Source of the DNA: Thalassotalea ponticola | GTDB lineage: Bacteria; Pseudomonadota; Gammaproteobacteria; Enterobacterales; Alteromonadaceae | Length of the DNA stretch: 64,000 nucleotides | NCBI RefSeq assembly: GCF_041379045.1 | Contig: NZ_CP166871.1 | Coordinates: 3,224,001-3,288,000 of the forward strand | Direction: 5' to 3' | In this document: positions 8,688 to 18,192 of the stretch, piece by piece | How positions within the stretch are numbered: position 1 is the first letter of the stretch | How the letters are laid out: each line of letters opens with the position of its first letter | The notes under the pieces: generated by a model | Databases searched by the model: none | The model's input: the letters and a program-made list of their open reading frames with translations, nothing else | What the model was told of the DNA's origin: nothing | Program-made: the position numbers and the translations under genes

Positions 8688-11009
8688 ATGCTTAATATTT
8701 CGCAGACTATTGCCAACGAATTATCGGTTAAACCAGCCCAAATTGATGCGGCGATTAACTTACTTGATCAGGGCGCTACCGTTCCCTTTATAGCTCGTTA
8801 TCGCAAAGAAGTCACCTCGGGACTTGACGATGGCCACTTGCGTCATCTAGAACAACGCCTCAGCTACTTGCGCGCGCTCGACGAACGCAGACAGCTAGTG
8901 TTAAAAAACATTGCTGAACAAGGCAAACTCAACGAATCGCTAAAACAGCAAATATTAGCAGTCGACAACAAAACCGAGCTCGAAGATTTGTATCTTCCGT
9001 TCCGCCCCAAACGCCGCACTAAAGGTCAAATGGCCATTGAAGCGGGACTGACGCCATTAGCCGAGTCGCTATTTAACGATTGGCAACTCGACCCACAACA
9101 ACTCGGCCAACAATACGTTGCGCCAGAAAAGGGTATTAGCGATGTAAAGTCCGCACTTGAAGGGGCGAGCTATATTCTAATCGAGCGTTTCTGTGAAGAT
9201 GCGGTACTCATTCAAAAATTGCGTCGCCACCTGCAAAAACACGCTCACATCGAAACTAAAGTCATAGCCGGTAAAGAGCGAGAAGCGGCGAAGTACAAAG
9301 ACTACTTTGAGCACAGTGAAAAGCTCAGTCAAGTCCCCTCACACCGCGCACTAGCTATGTTGCGCGGGCGCAACGATGGCTTGCTAAAGTTGAGTTTAAA
9401 TGCCGATGCCAATCGTGACGATCTGGATGAATCAAGCCCGGAAGCGATCATTCGCAAGCACTTACAGTTACAGGTAAATAATCAACCCGCGGCCTCTTGG
9501 ATCAATGATTTAGTGCGCCTTACTTGGCGCACCAAGCTATCGCTGTCACTGGAAACCGAGTTGTTCGCGGCGATGCGCGAAAAAGCGCAGACACAAGCAA
9601 TAGAGGTTTTTGCCCAAAATCTAAAGGACTTGTTAATGGCAGCCCCTGCAGGTGCTAAAGTGACGATGGGCATCGATCCGGGTATTCGCACCGGCTGTAA
9701 AATCGCCATTGTCGATGCGACGGGCAAGCTGCTCTACACCACCACAATCTACCCGCATGAGCCGCAGAAACACTGGGATAAATCGATTCGCACGATCGCA
9801 AACTTAGTCACTCAGTACAAAGTCGACTTGATTGCCATTGGTAACGGTACGGGTTCTCGTGAGACCGATAAGTTGTGCGCACAAGCGCTGACCAAGCTAG
9901 ATACTAAGCCGACAAAATTGATTATTAGTGAAGCCGGTGCCAGTGTCTACTCAGCCTCAGAGCAAGCTGCAGAAGAATTTCCCAATCTAGATGTGTCGCT
10001 GCGCGGTGCCGTTTCAATCGCCCGCCGCCTACAAGATCCCTTGGCCGAATTAGTAAAAATCGAACCCAAAGCCATTGGCGTTGGCCAGTATCAACACGAT
10101 GTAAGCCAAAGCCAGCTGAGTTATGCGCTAGATGCGGTCGTAGAAGACTGTGTGAATGCCGTTGGTGTCGATGTAAATAGCGCATCAGCGTCGCTGTTAA
10201 ACCGGGTCGCAGGATTAAATAAAACCATGGCCAATAATATTGTCAAATATCGTGAGCAACACGGTCGGTTTGACAACCGCGCGGCATTAAAAGACGTTCC
10301 GCGTATCGGCCCCAAAGCCTTCGAACAGGCGGCAGGCTTTTTGCGCATCAATGACGGTGATAACCCACTAGATAGCTCTGCTGTGCATCCCGAGAGTTAT
10401 CCGCTAGTGGCAAAGATGGCAGAAACTTGTGGCAGTGATGTAACCGATTTAATTGGACACAGTGAGCGAATTAAGCAACTTGATGCGGCTCAGTTCGCCA
10501 ACCAGCAAGTTGGTTTACTGACCATCAAAGACATTCTTGCCGAGCTAGACAAGCCGGGTCGAGATCCGCGTCCTGAATTTAAAACTGCGGCGTTTAAGGC
10601 CGGTGTTGAAAACATTAACGATTTGCAGCCCAACATGGTATTAGAAGGTGTCGTATCGAATGTGGCGAACTTTGGTGCCTTTGTCGACATCGGCGTTCAT
10701 CAAGATGGTTTGGTGCACATTTCATCGCTGACCGATAAATTTATCAGTGACCCACGCGACGTGGTTAAGGTTGGCGATGTAGTCAAGGTCAAAGTGCTAG
10801 ATATTGATGTGGCGCGCAAACGCATTAGTTTAACCATGCGCCTTGATGAAACCTCAAACCAACGCGCATCGATGCCAAAAGGTGATAACGCCAAATCTGC
10901 GCCAACTCGCACTAAGGGCAAAGCGAAAAGTAACAAGCCGCAACCGATGGGCAACAATATGATGGGCAATGCCTTTGCCGAGGCGTTCGCCAAAGCCAAA
11001 AAAAATTGA
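8688..11009 (+). CDS. tex: Tex, RNA-binding transcription accessory protein
   Basis: Tex (YhgF) is a nucleic-acid-binding protein affecting transcription and expression of surface or toxin genes. I place the start at ATG 8688 ([14 protein letters not shown]), giving 773 residues, the usual family length. The open frame extends further upstream, but that part overlaps greB antisense and does not match the family. Visible domains are an N-terminal Tex helix bundle ([16 protein letters not shown]), a YqgF/RNase H-like domain ([18 protein letters not shown] near 320), helix-hairpin-helix segments ([20 protein letters not shown]) and a C-terminal S1 domain ([20 protein letters not shown]) with a basic tail. 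Confidence 0.95.
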   Translation: MLNISQTIANELSVKPAQIDAAINLLDQGATVPFIARYRKEVTSGLDDGHLRHLEQRLSYLRALDERRQLVLKNIAEQGKLNESLKQQILAVDNKTELEDLYLPFRPKRRTKGQMAIEAGLTPLAESLFNDWQLDPQQLGQQYVAPEKGISDVKSALEGASYILIERFCEDAVLIQKLRRHLQKHAHIETKVIAGKEREAAKYKDYFEHSEKLSQVPSHRALAMLRGRNDGLLKLSLNADANRDDLDESSPEAIIRKHLQLQVNNQPAASWINDLVRLTWRTKLSLSLETELFAAMREKAQTQAIEVFAQNLKDLLMAAPAGAKVTMGIDPGIRTGCKIAIVDATGKLLYTTTIYPHEPQKHWDKSIRTIANLVTQYKVDLIAIGNGTGSRETDKLCAQALTKLDTKPTKLIISEAGASVYSASEQAAEEFPNLDVSLRGAVSIARRLQDPLAELVKIEPKAIGVGQYQHDVSQSQLSYALDAVVEDCVNAVGVDVNSASASLLNRVAGLNKTMANNIVKYREQHGRFDNRAALKDVPRIGPKAFEQAAGFLRINDGDNPLDSSAVHPESYPLVAKMAETCGSDVTDLIGHSERIKQLDAAQFANQQVGLLTIKDILAELDKPGRDPRPEFKTAAFKAGVENINDLQPNMVLEGVVSNVANFGAFVDIGVHQDGLVHISSLTDKFISDPRDVVKVGDVVKVKVLDIDVARKRISLTMRLDETSNQRASMPKGDNAKSAPTRTKGKAKSNKPQPMGNNMMGNAFAEAFAKAKKN

Positions 11010-11017
11010 TAAAACCT

Positions 11018-11051
11018 AACCAACCAAGTATTTAACCACACTTGGTTGGTT
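11018..11051 (+). terminator. Hairpin terminator after tex
   Basis: Perfect 12-bp stem AACCAACCAAGT / ACTTGGTTGGTT with a 10-nt loop, 8 nt after the tex stop and followed by a pyrimidine-rich tract (CACCCTTCTTTC). Confidence 0.65.
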
Positions 11052-11146
11052 CACCCTTCTTTCTCCGCTGATTTCATTTATTATCATTGACTTAAGCGAC
11101 AAACGTCGTAGTCTAAAGTAACCGTAACCACGAGCTGGAGACCTTG

Positions 11147-12283
11147 GTGAAAATTGTCATTGCACCAGATTCATTCAAAGAAAGTCTATCGGCAATAGAG
11201 GTATGTGAAGCCATTAGCCAAGGTATGCGGAGCGTGCTTACCGAGGCTGAATTCACCCTATTGCCAATGGCCGATGGCGGTGAAGGAAGTACCGACATAT
11301 TGCTTCGCGCTACCAACGGTCAGCGTCGCCACCGCAGAGTGCGCGATCCGCTCGGACGGTTGGTAACTGCGTATTACGGTTTAATCGATCAGGGTAAAAC
11401 TGCGATTGTTGAAGTGGCGCAAGCCTCAGGGTTGCATTTATTAGCCGCCGATGAGCGACAGGCAAAGCACACCTGTAGCTTTGGCACAGGTGAACTTATC
11501 AAAGACGCAATCGAGCAAGGGGCAAGACATATTATTTTATGTCTAGGCGGCAGTGCGACTAATGATGCCGGTGCTGGCTTACTTCGCGCGCTCGGTCTGG
11601 ATTTACTCGATAGACATGGTCAACCCGTTAAGCCTGGTGGTATTCATCTCGACCAGGTAGCCCAAATTGACGACCGAGCACTGCAGCGCACCCTTGCACA
11701 AGTGACCATTACCTTGGCCTGTGACGTTGATAATCCAATGTGTGGTCGACTGGGTGCCTCGCGTGTGTTTGGTCCACAAAAAGGTGCGACTAGTGCCGAT
11801 ATCGAGATGCTTGATCGCGCCTTACAACACTTTGCTACGAGCCTAGAAAATAAATATCAACGGCCTATTGTTGATATCCCTGGCTCGGGCGCTGCCGGTG
11901 GTATCGCCGGTGCGCTGATGGCGGTCAGTAAGGCGCAAATAAAACCGGGTATTGAGGTTATCATCGAGGCAACTGCTGTTGCCAACCAGCTCAGCGATGC
12001 CCAGTTAGTGATCACTGGCGAAGGTAGAATCGATGGACAAACCATTCACGGTAAAACGCCAGTGGGTATCGCCAAGTTAGCCAAGCAATACCAGCTGCCA
12101 TGTATTGCGGTTTGCGGTTCAATTGGCGCCAATTACGAGCGCGTTTTTGCCCATGGCATCGATGCCGTGTTTAGCATTATGACAACACCACAAAGCCTCG
12201 ACCAAGCGTTGCAAGATGCAGAGCAAAACCTGATCCAATGCAGTCGAAATATCGCCAAAACGCTTACCTTATTAGATCAATAA
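11147..12283 (+). CDS. Glycerate 2-kinase (GarK/GlxK family)
   Basis: Phosphorylates D-glycerate, feeding C3 acids into glycolysis. The 378-residue protein starts with the family signature KIVIAPDSFKESLSA and contains LLPMADGGEGSTDIL (near 45), LCLGGSATNDAGAGLLRALG (near 130) and GSGAAGGIAGALMA (near 250), all hallmarks of type-1 glycerate kinases. I prefer GTG 11147 because GGAG (11137-11140) is 6 nt upstream; an in-frame TTG one codon earlier would sit too close. It is a single gene between the tex terminator and the hydrolase gene. The substrate isomer and product position cannot be resolved from sequence alone. Confidence 0.9.
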   Translation: MKIVIAPDSFKESLSAIEVCEAISQGMRSVLTEAEFTLLPMADGGEGSTDILLRATNGQRRHRRVRDPLGRLVTAYYGLIDQGKTAIVEVAQASGLHLLAADERQAKHTCSFGTGELIKDAIEQGARHIILCLGGSATNDAGAGLLRALGLDLLDRHGQPVKPGGIHLDQVAQIDDRALQRTLAQVTITLACDVDNPMCGRLGASRVFGPQKGATSADIEMLDRALQHFATSLENKYQRPIVDIPGSGAAGGIAGALMAVSKAQIKPGIEVIIEATAVANQLSDAQLVITGEGRIDGQTIHGKTPVGIAKLAKQYQLPCIAVCGSIGANYERVFAHGIDAVFSIMTTPQSLDQALQDAEQNLIQCSRNIAKTLTLLDQ

Positions 12284-12412
12284 GCACTGCGAAGAGTCTG
12301 ATAGTGTGTTATAAAGCGTTGTTATACAAAGTGAAATGGTAGACACCTGTTGGCTCCTTATACGCTAAAATAATCATAACCAACACATTGTGACAACACG
12401 GGCGTGTTTCAT

Positions 12413-12451
12413 TGTACAATCAAGGTGTGCAATCAACATGTACAATCAACA
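12413..12451. repeat. Three tandem 13-bp repeats upstream of the hydrolase gene
   Basis: Three head-to-tail units: TGTACAATCAAGG, TGTGCAATCAACA and TGTACAATCAACA. The array lies 34 nt before the hydrolase start codon, a position expected for a regulator site overlapping a promoter. Confidence 0.6.
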
Positions 12452-12484
12452 ATCGGTGCGAACAAACGTTAACAAGTAAAACCT

Positions 12485-13504
12485 ATGACCAAAACGCAAG
12501 ATGCATCCCCTTCCTACACGTTTAGCCAAGAGGCCGACCTACTCGAGCGGCAAGCTTCGATCGAACACCTGTGGCAACAAGGTACTATCGATGCGTTTAA
12601 ATCCAAAGACGGTCTCGATATCTATTACGCACTGTTTATTATCGAGCCACAGCGCCCTTGCATCGTCGTGTCTCCTGGGCGCTCTGAAAGCTTGTTAAAA
12701 TACAAGGAAGTGACCGTTGACCTAATTAACAATGGCTATAACGTCGCCTTAATTGATCACCGTGGTCAGGGGTTGTCAACTCGTCAGTTAAAAGATAAGT
12801 ACAAAGGTTATGTGGCCAACTTTCAAGACTATGTTGACGATTTCGAGCAATTTGTCAGTACCATTGTTAAAGTGCAATGCCCACAGTCACCTTGCTATCT
12901 GTTAGCCCATTCCATGGGGGCTACTATTGCTATGTTGCATCTGCAGCAATATCCGCAAACGTTTGTCGCCGCCAGCCTGTCAGCACCGATGATCGAGATC
13001 AATACGCAACCAATACCCGCATGGCTAGCAAAAACATTGGTGAAACTGTGGCATGGTGTCAGTCGATTATTCACTGACCAGTCTCCTTACTTCATCAGCC
13101 ACGGGCCGTTCAAACCCAAAGTGTTTGACGGCAACGACTTAATGCAGTCAAAAGTGCGTTTTGATATTTTTCAGAACTTGTACCGATCAACGCCAAACAT
13201 TCAACTCGGCGGTGTCACTCTAGCATGGCTCAATGCAGCCATCGATGCACAAGTGGCGATACTCAGCGGTGTGGCGCAAATAGCGACCCCCACGCTGGTA
13301 TTGCAGGCAGGCTCTGAACGCGTGGTCAGTAACGCTCAGCAAGGCCACTTTTGCCGCCTTTTACATCGACATAACCCTCGTTTATGTGCTGACCACAATC
13401 CGTGTGTTATTGCCAACGCGCGCCACGAATTATTATTTGAAATAGACCCTATTCGCCATCGTGCATTAAGCGCAACGCTCGACTGGTTTGCTCACCACCC
13501 TTAG
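12485..13504 (+). CDS. Alpha/beta hydrolase, lysophospholipase L2-like
   Basis: The 339-residue serine hydrolase resembles PldB-type lysophospholipases/monoacylglycerol lipases. VVSPGRSESLLKY (near 65) and LIDHRGQGLSTR (near 95) match the family. The nucleophile elbow is LLAHSMGATIAM (GxSxG variant AHSMG, near 140). An acid region lies at TLVLQAGSERVVSN and a C-terminal His at NARHELLFEIDP. No signal peptide or membrane anchor is apparent, which differs from membrane-associated PldB. It is monocistronic and convergent with the FieF-like gene 13 nt downstream. Substrate is unproven. Confidence 0.85.
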   Translation: MTKTQDASPSYTFSQEADLLERQASIEHLWQQGTIDAFKSKDGLDIYYALFIIEPQRPCIVVSPGRSESLLKYKEVTVDLINNGYNVALIDHRGQGLSTRQLKDKYKGYVANFQDYVDDFEQFVSTIVKVQCPQSPCYLLAHSMGATIAMLHLQQYPQTFVAASLSAPMIEINTQPIPAWLAKTLVKLWHGVSRLFTDQSPYFISHGPFKPKVFDGNDLMQSKVRFDIFQNLYRSTPNIQLGGVTLAWLNAAIDAQVAILSGVAQIATPTLVLQAGSERVVSNAQQGHFCRLLHRHNPRLCADHNPCVIANARHELLFEIDPIRHRALSATLDWFAHHP

Positions 13505-13517
13505 AATATTGCCGTTA

Positions 13518-14441
13518 TTAACGGTCGAAGCGATGGTGGTTTTGCTCGCTGCCGACAACCGACTGAGGGTCTTGATGAATCAGTACCTCGGCAAATGGGT
13601 ACTCGGCGATGATCGCCTGTTCAACGCTATCGGCAATGGTGTGCGCTTGCTTTAACGTCAACTCGTCGTCCAATTCTAAATGAAATTGGATGTGCTGTAC
13701 TTTACCCGCCTGGCGCGTGCGTAATTGGTGGTAGCCGATGACCTGCTCATTGGCTTCGATAATCCTGCCGATACGTGCTCGGTCGTCGCTATCTAACTCG
13801 CGATCGAGCAAGTCTTGTACGGCGTGATATGCGATTTTTATTGAGCCATAACCTAAATACACGCCCACCAGTACAGCAAAAGCACCATCGGCGTAATGAT
13901 AAGAAAACTTGCTTAACAACAGAGCTAATATGACCCCTGCATTAAGCAATAAATCACTTTGATAGTGAAGCGAGTCGGCTGATATCGCTATCGAACCGGT
14001 TTTGTTTACCACATATTTTTGCACCGCGACTAAGGCCAAGGTGAGTATGATTGCCAATATTGACACAGATATCGCCAGAGTACTGTGGGTAATCGGATGT
14101 GGCGACATCATTCGCTCACTGCCGTGGAAAACCAACAAGGTTGCCGAACCCAGTACAAATGAGGCTTGCATTAACGCCGCTAGGTTTTCTGCCTTGCCAT
14201 GACCAAAGCGATGCTCTTTATCTGCTGGCGCAAGCGCATAACTGAGTATGACAAAACTACTCAGTGAAGCGAGTACGTCCAGGATCGAATCGGTCGCCGA
14301 CGCCAACATCGAAGCAGAACTCGACAACCACCATGCCCAAAGCTTACTACTGACCAGTAGCACGGCGACCGCGACGGCACACCGACTGGCAAATTTTACC
14401 CAGTAATCATAACCCTGGTTGTGCTGCTGATTGTCGTTCAT
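13518..14441 (-). CDS. Cation diffusion facilitator (FieF-like Fe/Zn exporter)
   Basis: A 307-residue inner-membrane metal/proton antiporter of the CDF family. About six membrane helices are followed by a cytoplasmic C-terminal domain. The transport-site motifs are present: SATDSILDVLASL (D-x3-D, helix 2) and LHYQSDLLLNAGV (HxxxD, helix 5), the pattern of FieF rather than of purely zinc-specific ZitB. The C-terminal domain keeps histidines and acids for metal binding (IQFHLELDDELTLKQAH; VLIHQDP). It is read divergently from trmL (70 nt between start codons). Iron versus zinc preference cannot be told from sequence. Confidence 0.88.
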   Translation of the reverse strand: MNDNQQHNQGYDYWVKFASRCAVAVAVLLVSSKLWAWWLSSSASMLASATDSILDVLASLSSFVILSYALAPADKEHRFGHGKAENLAALMQASFVLGSATLLVFHGSERMMSPHPITHSTLAISVSILAIILTLALVAVQKYVVNKTGSIAISADSLHYQSDLLLNAGVILALLLSKFSYHYADGAFAVLVGVYLGYGSIKIAYHAVQDLLDRELDSDDRARIGRIIEANEQVIGYHQLRTRQAGKVQHIQFHLELDDELTLKQAHTIADSVEQAIIAEYPFAEVLIHQDPQSVVGSEQNHHRFDR

Positions 14442-14454
14442 TGTTATCTTCGAG

Positions 14455-14484
14455 TTACCACAACGCTTGTATCCATAGTATAAT
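14455..14484 (+). promoter_or_regulatory. Probable sigma-70 promoter of trmL
   Basis: A perfect -10 hexamer TATAAT (14479-14484) is preceded, with an 18-nt spacer, by TTACCA (4 of 6 matches to the -35 consensus). It lies 27 nt before the trmL ATG. Confidence 0.5.
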
Positions 14485-14511
14485 CTGATTTATTTTCAGT
14501 GCTATTTCACC

Positions 14512-14979
14512 ATGCTAGACATTGTATTATTTGAACCAGAGATCCCGCCTAATACAGGTAATATCATTCGCCTTTGTGCCAATAGTGGCTTTCGTTTACA
14601 TCTAATTGAACCGCTCGGGTTTGATATTGATGATAAGCGTTTACGCCGCGCTGGCTTAGATTATCACGAGTTTGCCAACCTAAAACGTCACGCCAGCTTT
14701 GACGATTTTGTTACCAGCGAGCAACCTAAGCGGATTATTGCCTCAACGACGCGTGGCACGCAGCCACATACCGCAATTGCGTTTAGCCAAGGTGATTACA
14801 TCCTCTTCGGCTCAGAAACGCGTGGGCTACCCGACGATGTCCACGCCAAAATTCCACATCAGCACAAAGTGCGCATCCCCATGGTTAAAGACTCGCGTAG
14901 CATGAATTTATCCAATTCTGTCGCGGTGCTGGTTTACGAAGCGTGGCGACAACTTGGCTATGACGGCGCCGACCTGTAA
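14512..14979 (+). CDS. trmL: tRNA (cytidine/uridine(34)-2'-O)-methyltransferase TrmL
   Basis: SPOUT-class enzyme that methylates the ribose of the wobble base in tRNA-Leu using S-adenosylmethionine. The 155-residue length is exact for the family. The trefoil-knot motifs are visible: [20 protein letters not shown] at the N-terminus, [13 protein letters not shown] (near 100) and the knot [20 protein letters not shown] (near 125). These match E. coli YibK/TrmL. It is a single gene flanked by convergent and divergent neighbours. Confidence 0.95.
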   Translation: MLDIVLFEPEIPPNTGNIIRLCANSGFRLHLIEPLGFDIDDKRLRRAGLDYHEFANLKRHASFDDFVTSEQPKRIIASTTRGTQPHTAIAFSQGDYILFGSETRGLPDDVHAKIPHQHKVRIPMVKDSRSMNLSNSVAVLVYEAWRQLGYDGADL

Positions 14980-15027
14980 ATCCACAATATCGGTATCCAA
15001 TGTTTCGCTTACATGCCTCATTGCAAC

Positions 15028-16743
15028 TCACTTGGCTGGTAAGCGAAACCTAAACTCGCCAATACGCAGATCGTCGTAACGCGGTTTTATCACCTCAATT
15101 TGCTCATTTTCTAGCAAGTATTTTATCAGTTGCTCGCTACTTGAATTTTCAGTATTGACGTAAAACCGCTGCCACTGCTGATCAACAAATCGCCATTGAT
15201 AGGCCGATGTGTGTTGCTGTTGTTGGCTGATGAGCAGGTACTCATCTTGGCCGTCGTGATCCAAATCGACGGCGAGCAAATACTGATAAAGGTCATTGAT
15301 AGCGGTTGATTGATAACGCTGATAAACCGCATCAACTAAACCGCTTGGCAGCTCGGCACCGCTAGGCCAAACCGTCAGCGCCGCGTCAAACTCGGTTCGC
15401 TCTATCTGTTGATTCGCTGCTCGTCGGCCGTATTTAGGTCGCGGATATAAACGTTCAAGCTGAGCGACAAACGCCGGTGATGAGTCGGCGCGAGTTTGTT
15501 TAAGCCGTTCGATGTGAAGATACCCTGCACGGCCGAGATCTCGAGCAAAGTATTGTTGATCAAATTGTTGTTCGCTGATCTGAGCTGATTCTAATCGCTT
15601 GATTTGATTACTCGCCGATATGGCTTGAAAATTCAGCAACGGCGAGTTGGCCACTAGCATAGTGGCCAAAACCAGCCAGCCCATATTAATATTAACCTTT
15701 GCTAATGGCGCCAACCAGTTATCGCCTCGCCTGACGATCGCGACCATATAACCAATTGACAAGATAGCTAATAAGAACCAAATTAATATCCCCCAGCAAC
15801 GGCTTACGGTTAAGCCATATTGCTCAATGCGCAACCACAAACCGTAACACACTATCGCACTGTAAACCGGTAACACAGCAATACTGACATAAATCAATCG
15901 ATGCAAAAACACCCCATACGGGCGCTGCTGCTTATTATCTTGATAAACGGCATTGACGAAAAACAGCAACAGAGCTTGTAACCAAAGTATCAGGCTGCTG
16001 CCAGCGCCGGTTTGCCATAACTTGTCGAAACCAGTAACCATCAAGGTGGCTAAAAAGCCCAGCGATAACAAGCTCATCAAAGGCAATAAAAAAGTTAGCA
16101 GGGTTTGCAGTACCTTGGCGATAGTGTCAGCCGTATAGGTAATGTTGCGAAAGATAATCACGGCAAAGGCAAAACCGAGGTGAATTAACGGTATAACCAC
16201 CCAATCTTTATCCAATAGCTGTTTGAATAGGTCGATGCCAACAACGGCAAACAAGGCGGCACCAAGCTCCAAAATAACAAATAATATACCGGTAAACAGC
16301 ACACTCTCAGCAAAAACAATAAAGTTATGCCAAGAGTAGTTAAACAGTTTGGAATAGTGCTGCGGTTGAAGGTCAATACGCAATTGCAAATACATCAATG
16401 CCTTAAACGCGGCGATAGCGCCAGTGATACACAACACCACAATGACATAGTTATTGTTGATCATCTCCAAAGGCATCAGTTGCCGACCAACATAAGCACC
16501 AAGCGCACTGAGTAGCAGTGCAAACGGAAGCATATAGGCTAGGGTTCTGGTGATCGTATCGCGCCTGACACTGAGCAACACCATCGGCGCAAAGACTAAC
16601 AGCAAGGTGAGCATAGACACCGACCACATCGGTGCTTGTGCTGGCCACAAGCCCTCGTCAACGCGCCGATAGATTACGGTCAGTAATACGCCGTGGAGCA
16701 ACGCTAACACGAGCATAAAGCGCTTAGGTAATTGCGGATCCAT
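15028..16743 (-). CDS. DUF4153 domain integral membrane protein
   Basis: I place the start at ATG 16743 (MDPQLPKRFMLV), because AGAGG sits 7 nt upstream on the minus strand; a frame starting 11 codons earlier has no ribosome site. The 571-residue protein has about ten to twelve membrane segments over the first 380 residues. A soluble C-terminal part follows (ARDLGRAGYLHIERLKQTRA; DLDHDGQDEYLLIS). The general architecture and sequence fit DUF4153 proteins, whose function is unknown. The C-terminal D-x-D-x-D-like loop (DLDHDGQDE) may bind calcium. It is monocistronic. Confidence 0.8.
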   Translation of the reverse strand: MDPQLPKRFMLVLALLHGVLLTVIYRRVDEGLWPAQAPMWSVSMLTLLLVFAPMVLLSVRRDTITRTLAYMLPFALLLSALGAYVGRQLMPLEMINNNYVIVVLCITGAIAAFKALMYLQLRIDLQPQHYSKLFNYSWHNFIVFAESVLFTGILFVILELGAALFAVVGIDLFKQLLDKDWVVIPLIHLGFAFAVIIFRNITYTADTIAKVLQTLLTFLLPLMSLLSLGFLATLMVTGFDKLWQTGAGSSLILWLQALLLFFVNAVYQDNKQQRPYGVFLHRLIYVSIAVLPVYSAIVCYGLWLRIEQYGLTVSRCWGILIWFLLAILSIGYMVAIVRRGDNWLAPLAKVNINMGWLVLATMLVANSPLLNFQAISASNQIKRLESAQISEQQFDQQYFARDLGRAGYLHIERLKQTRADSSPAFVAQLERLYPRPKYGRRAANQQIERTEFDAALTVWPSGAELPSGLVDAVYQRYQSTAINDLYQYLLAVDLDHDGQDEYLLISQQQQHTSAYQWRFVDQQWQRFYVNTENSSSEQLIKYLLENEQIEVIKPRYDDLRIGEFRFRLPAK

Positions 16744-16842
16744 TATCTTGCCTCTTTTCCATCCAAAAACCGACATGGGATTGATCGGTCACTGGTTAGC
16801 AGTGTATCGGTGAAAAATATCGCAAGTCAAACTTATCCAAAA

Positions 16843-16878
16843 AAAAGCACGCTATATCATATAGATAAAGCGTGCTTA
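16843..16878 (-). terminator. Rho-independent terminator of the amidohydrolase operon
   Basis: Read leftward, a stem of about 14 bp with one mismatch (AAGCACGCTTTATC / GATATAGCGTGCTT) is followed by a run of eight U. It starts about 40 nt after the stop of the second amidohydrolase. Confidence 0.8.
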
Positions 16879-16917
16879 TGGTTACCTTATAGGGTGGTAA
16901 CTATCAAACAACAGCGA

Positions 16918-18192
16918 TTATGGGCGAGTGTACTGCTGTGGTTTTTTCTCATCAATCGTCAGGTAGCGATCGCGCAATTTGGTTTGACGCGACTCTAACT
17001 TCACTTCTTCGCCATTGATGATAACGTTGGTGGGGGCGACCATCACTTCTAGCGGATCACCAGACCAAACCACAACATCGGCCTGCATACCCGGTTGCAA
17101 ACGACCTAAGGTATCATCAATGCCGTAGATTTTTGCAGGTACTGTCGTTAACGCAGCCAATCCAGCTTGATACGGTAAGCCGTTAGCAACGGCATTACCC
17201 GCCTGTTGCGGTGCAAGGCGAATATTGTGGGTATCCATGCCAATGGCAACTTTAACGCCAGCCTGATGCAAACGGGCTGCGTTTTCTAGCGTTGCACCGT
17301 TTTGTTCAAACGCATACGGCAAGTTTGATTCAGGATTAACAATAACCTCGATATCGGCAGCGGCAATTTGCTCAGCGACACGCCAACCTTCGGCAACACC
17401 AACTAAGGTGATATCCAAGTTTTTAAAGGCTTGTTTCAGACGCAATAGTTGGCGAATATCAGCCGCTCGGTGAACTTTGAATAACACCGGCATGTCACCA
17501 TTGATCACTGGAATCAACGCTTTCGCATCCGCTTTTGACAACGTGCCATGCCATTCTGTTTGCGGGGTTAACTCAATCGACTTAGCGTACTCGGCTTCTG
17601 CCAGTGCATCGTTCAGGCTTTGCCACATTGAAGCGCGAGAGCCCGCCATTTTATCGGCACCCGAGTTAGACACATCAATGCTCATAAACGCACGGTGCTT
17701 TAACACTGGATCGGCATCGTTACCTAAGGTGATAAAGGCACCTTGGCCTAAAAACATGCTATCGGCAGCGCCGAGTGCGGTTGCGGCACTGGTAATCCCC
17801 TCAATGCGTGAAATATTGCGCAATGTGGTATCCGTTGTCACCGCCGAGCCTGCATCTAAGGCTGCGTGATACGGGCTGTTCTCAACATAAGCATCAACGG
17901 TGTTGGCCCAAGACGGTACCTCCACCAAACCCAGTGAGGTGTACGCGCCGATAAACCCTGGCGTAACGACTTTGCCAGAGGTGTCGATAATGCGATAGCT
18001 ATCATCAAGGGTCAGCGCTTGCTTGCTCACTTGACTGATTTTGCCATCTTCAATAACGACCGTGCCATTTTCAATAGTGCCTGCTGTGCCCATGGTGTGA
18101 ATGGTACCGCCAACTAGCGCTAGTTTTTCGGCATATGCTGAGCTAGATAACGCCGTAGCAAGAGCAATAGCGGTGATTGTTAAAGTTCTCAT
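16918..18192 (-). CDS. Exported amidohydrolase-family protein lacking the HxH metal motif
   Basis: A 424-residue protein with a clear signal peptide (MRTLTITAIALATALSSSAYA), so periplasmic. The fold is that of the imidazolonepropionase-like amidohydrolases, with a composite beta-sandwich at both ends (LVGGTIHTMG; LQPGMQADVVVWSGDPLEVM). The strand-1 ligand motif, normally PGxIDxHxH, reads TPGFIGAYTSLG, so both histidines are replaced (Tyr84, Ser86). A later IGMDTHNIRLA is present. It overlaps the upstream paralogue by 4 nt (ATGA), implying coupled translation and perhaps a heteromeric or non-catalytic role. Substrate is unknown. Confidence 0.85.
   Translation of the reverse strand: MRTLTITAIALATALSSSAYAEKLALVGGTIHTMGTAGTIENGTVVIEDGKISQVSKQALTLDDSYRIIDTSGKVVTPGFIGAYTSLGLVEVPSWANTVDAYVENSPYHAALDAGSAVTTDTTLRNISRIEGITSAATALGAADSMFLGQGAFITLGNDADPVLKHRAFMSIDVSNSGADKMAGSRASMWQSLNDALAEAEYAKSIELTPQTEWHGTLSKADAKALIPVINGDMPVLFKVHRAADIRQLLRLKQAFKNLDITLVGVAEGWRVAEQIAAADIEVIVNPESNLPYAFEQNGATLENAARLHQAGVKVAIGMDTHNIRLAPQQAGNAVANGLPYQAGLAALTTVPAKIYGIDDTLGRLQPGMQADVVVWSGDPLEVMVAPTNVIINGEEVKLESRQTKLRDRYLTIDEKKPQQYTRP

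Noticed and set aside
12413..12451. Replication-origin iterons
   Set aside because: Only three 13-bp units, no replication initiator gene nearby, and the context is a gene promoter.
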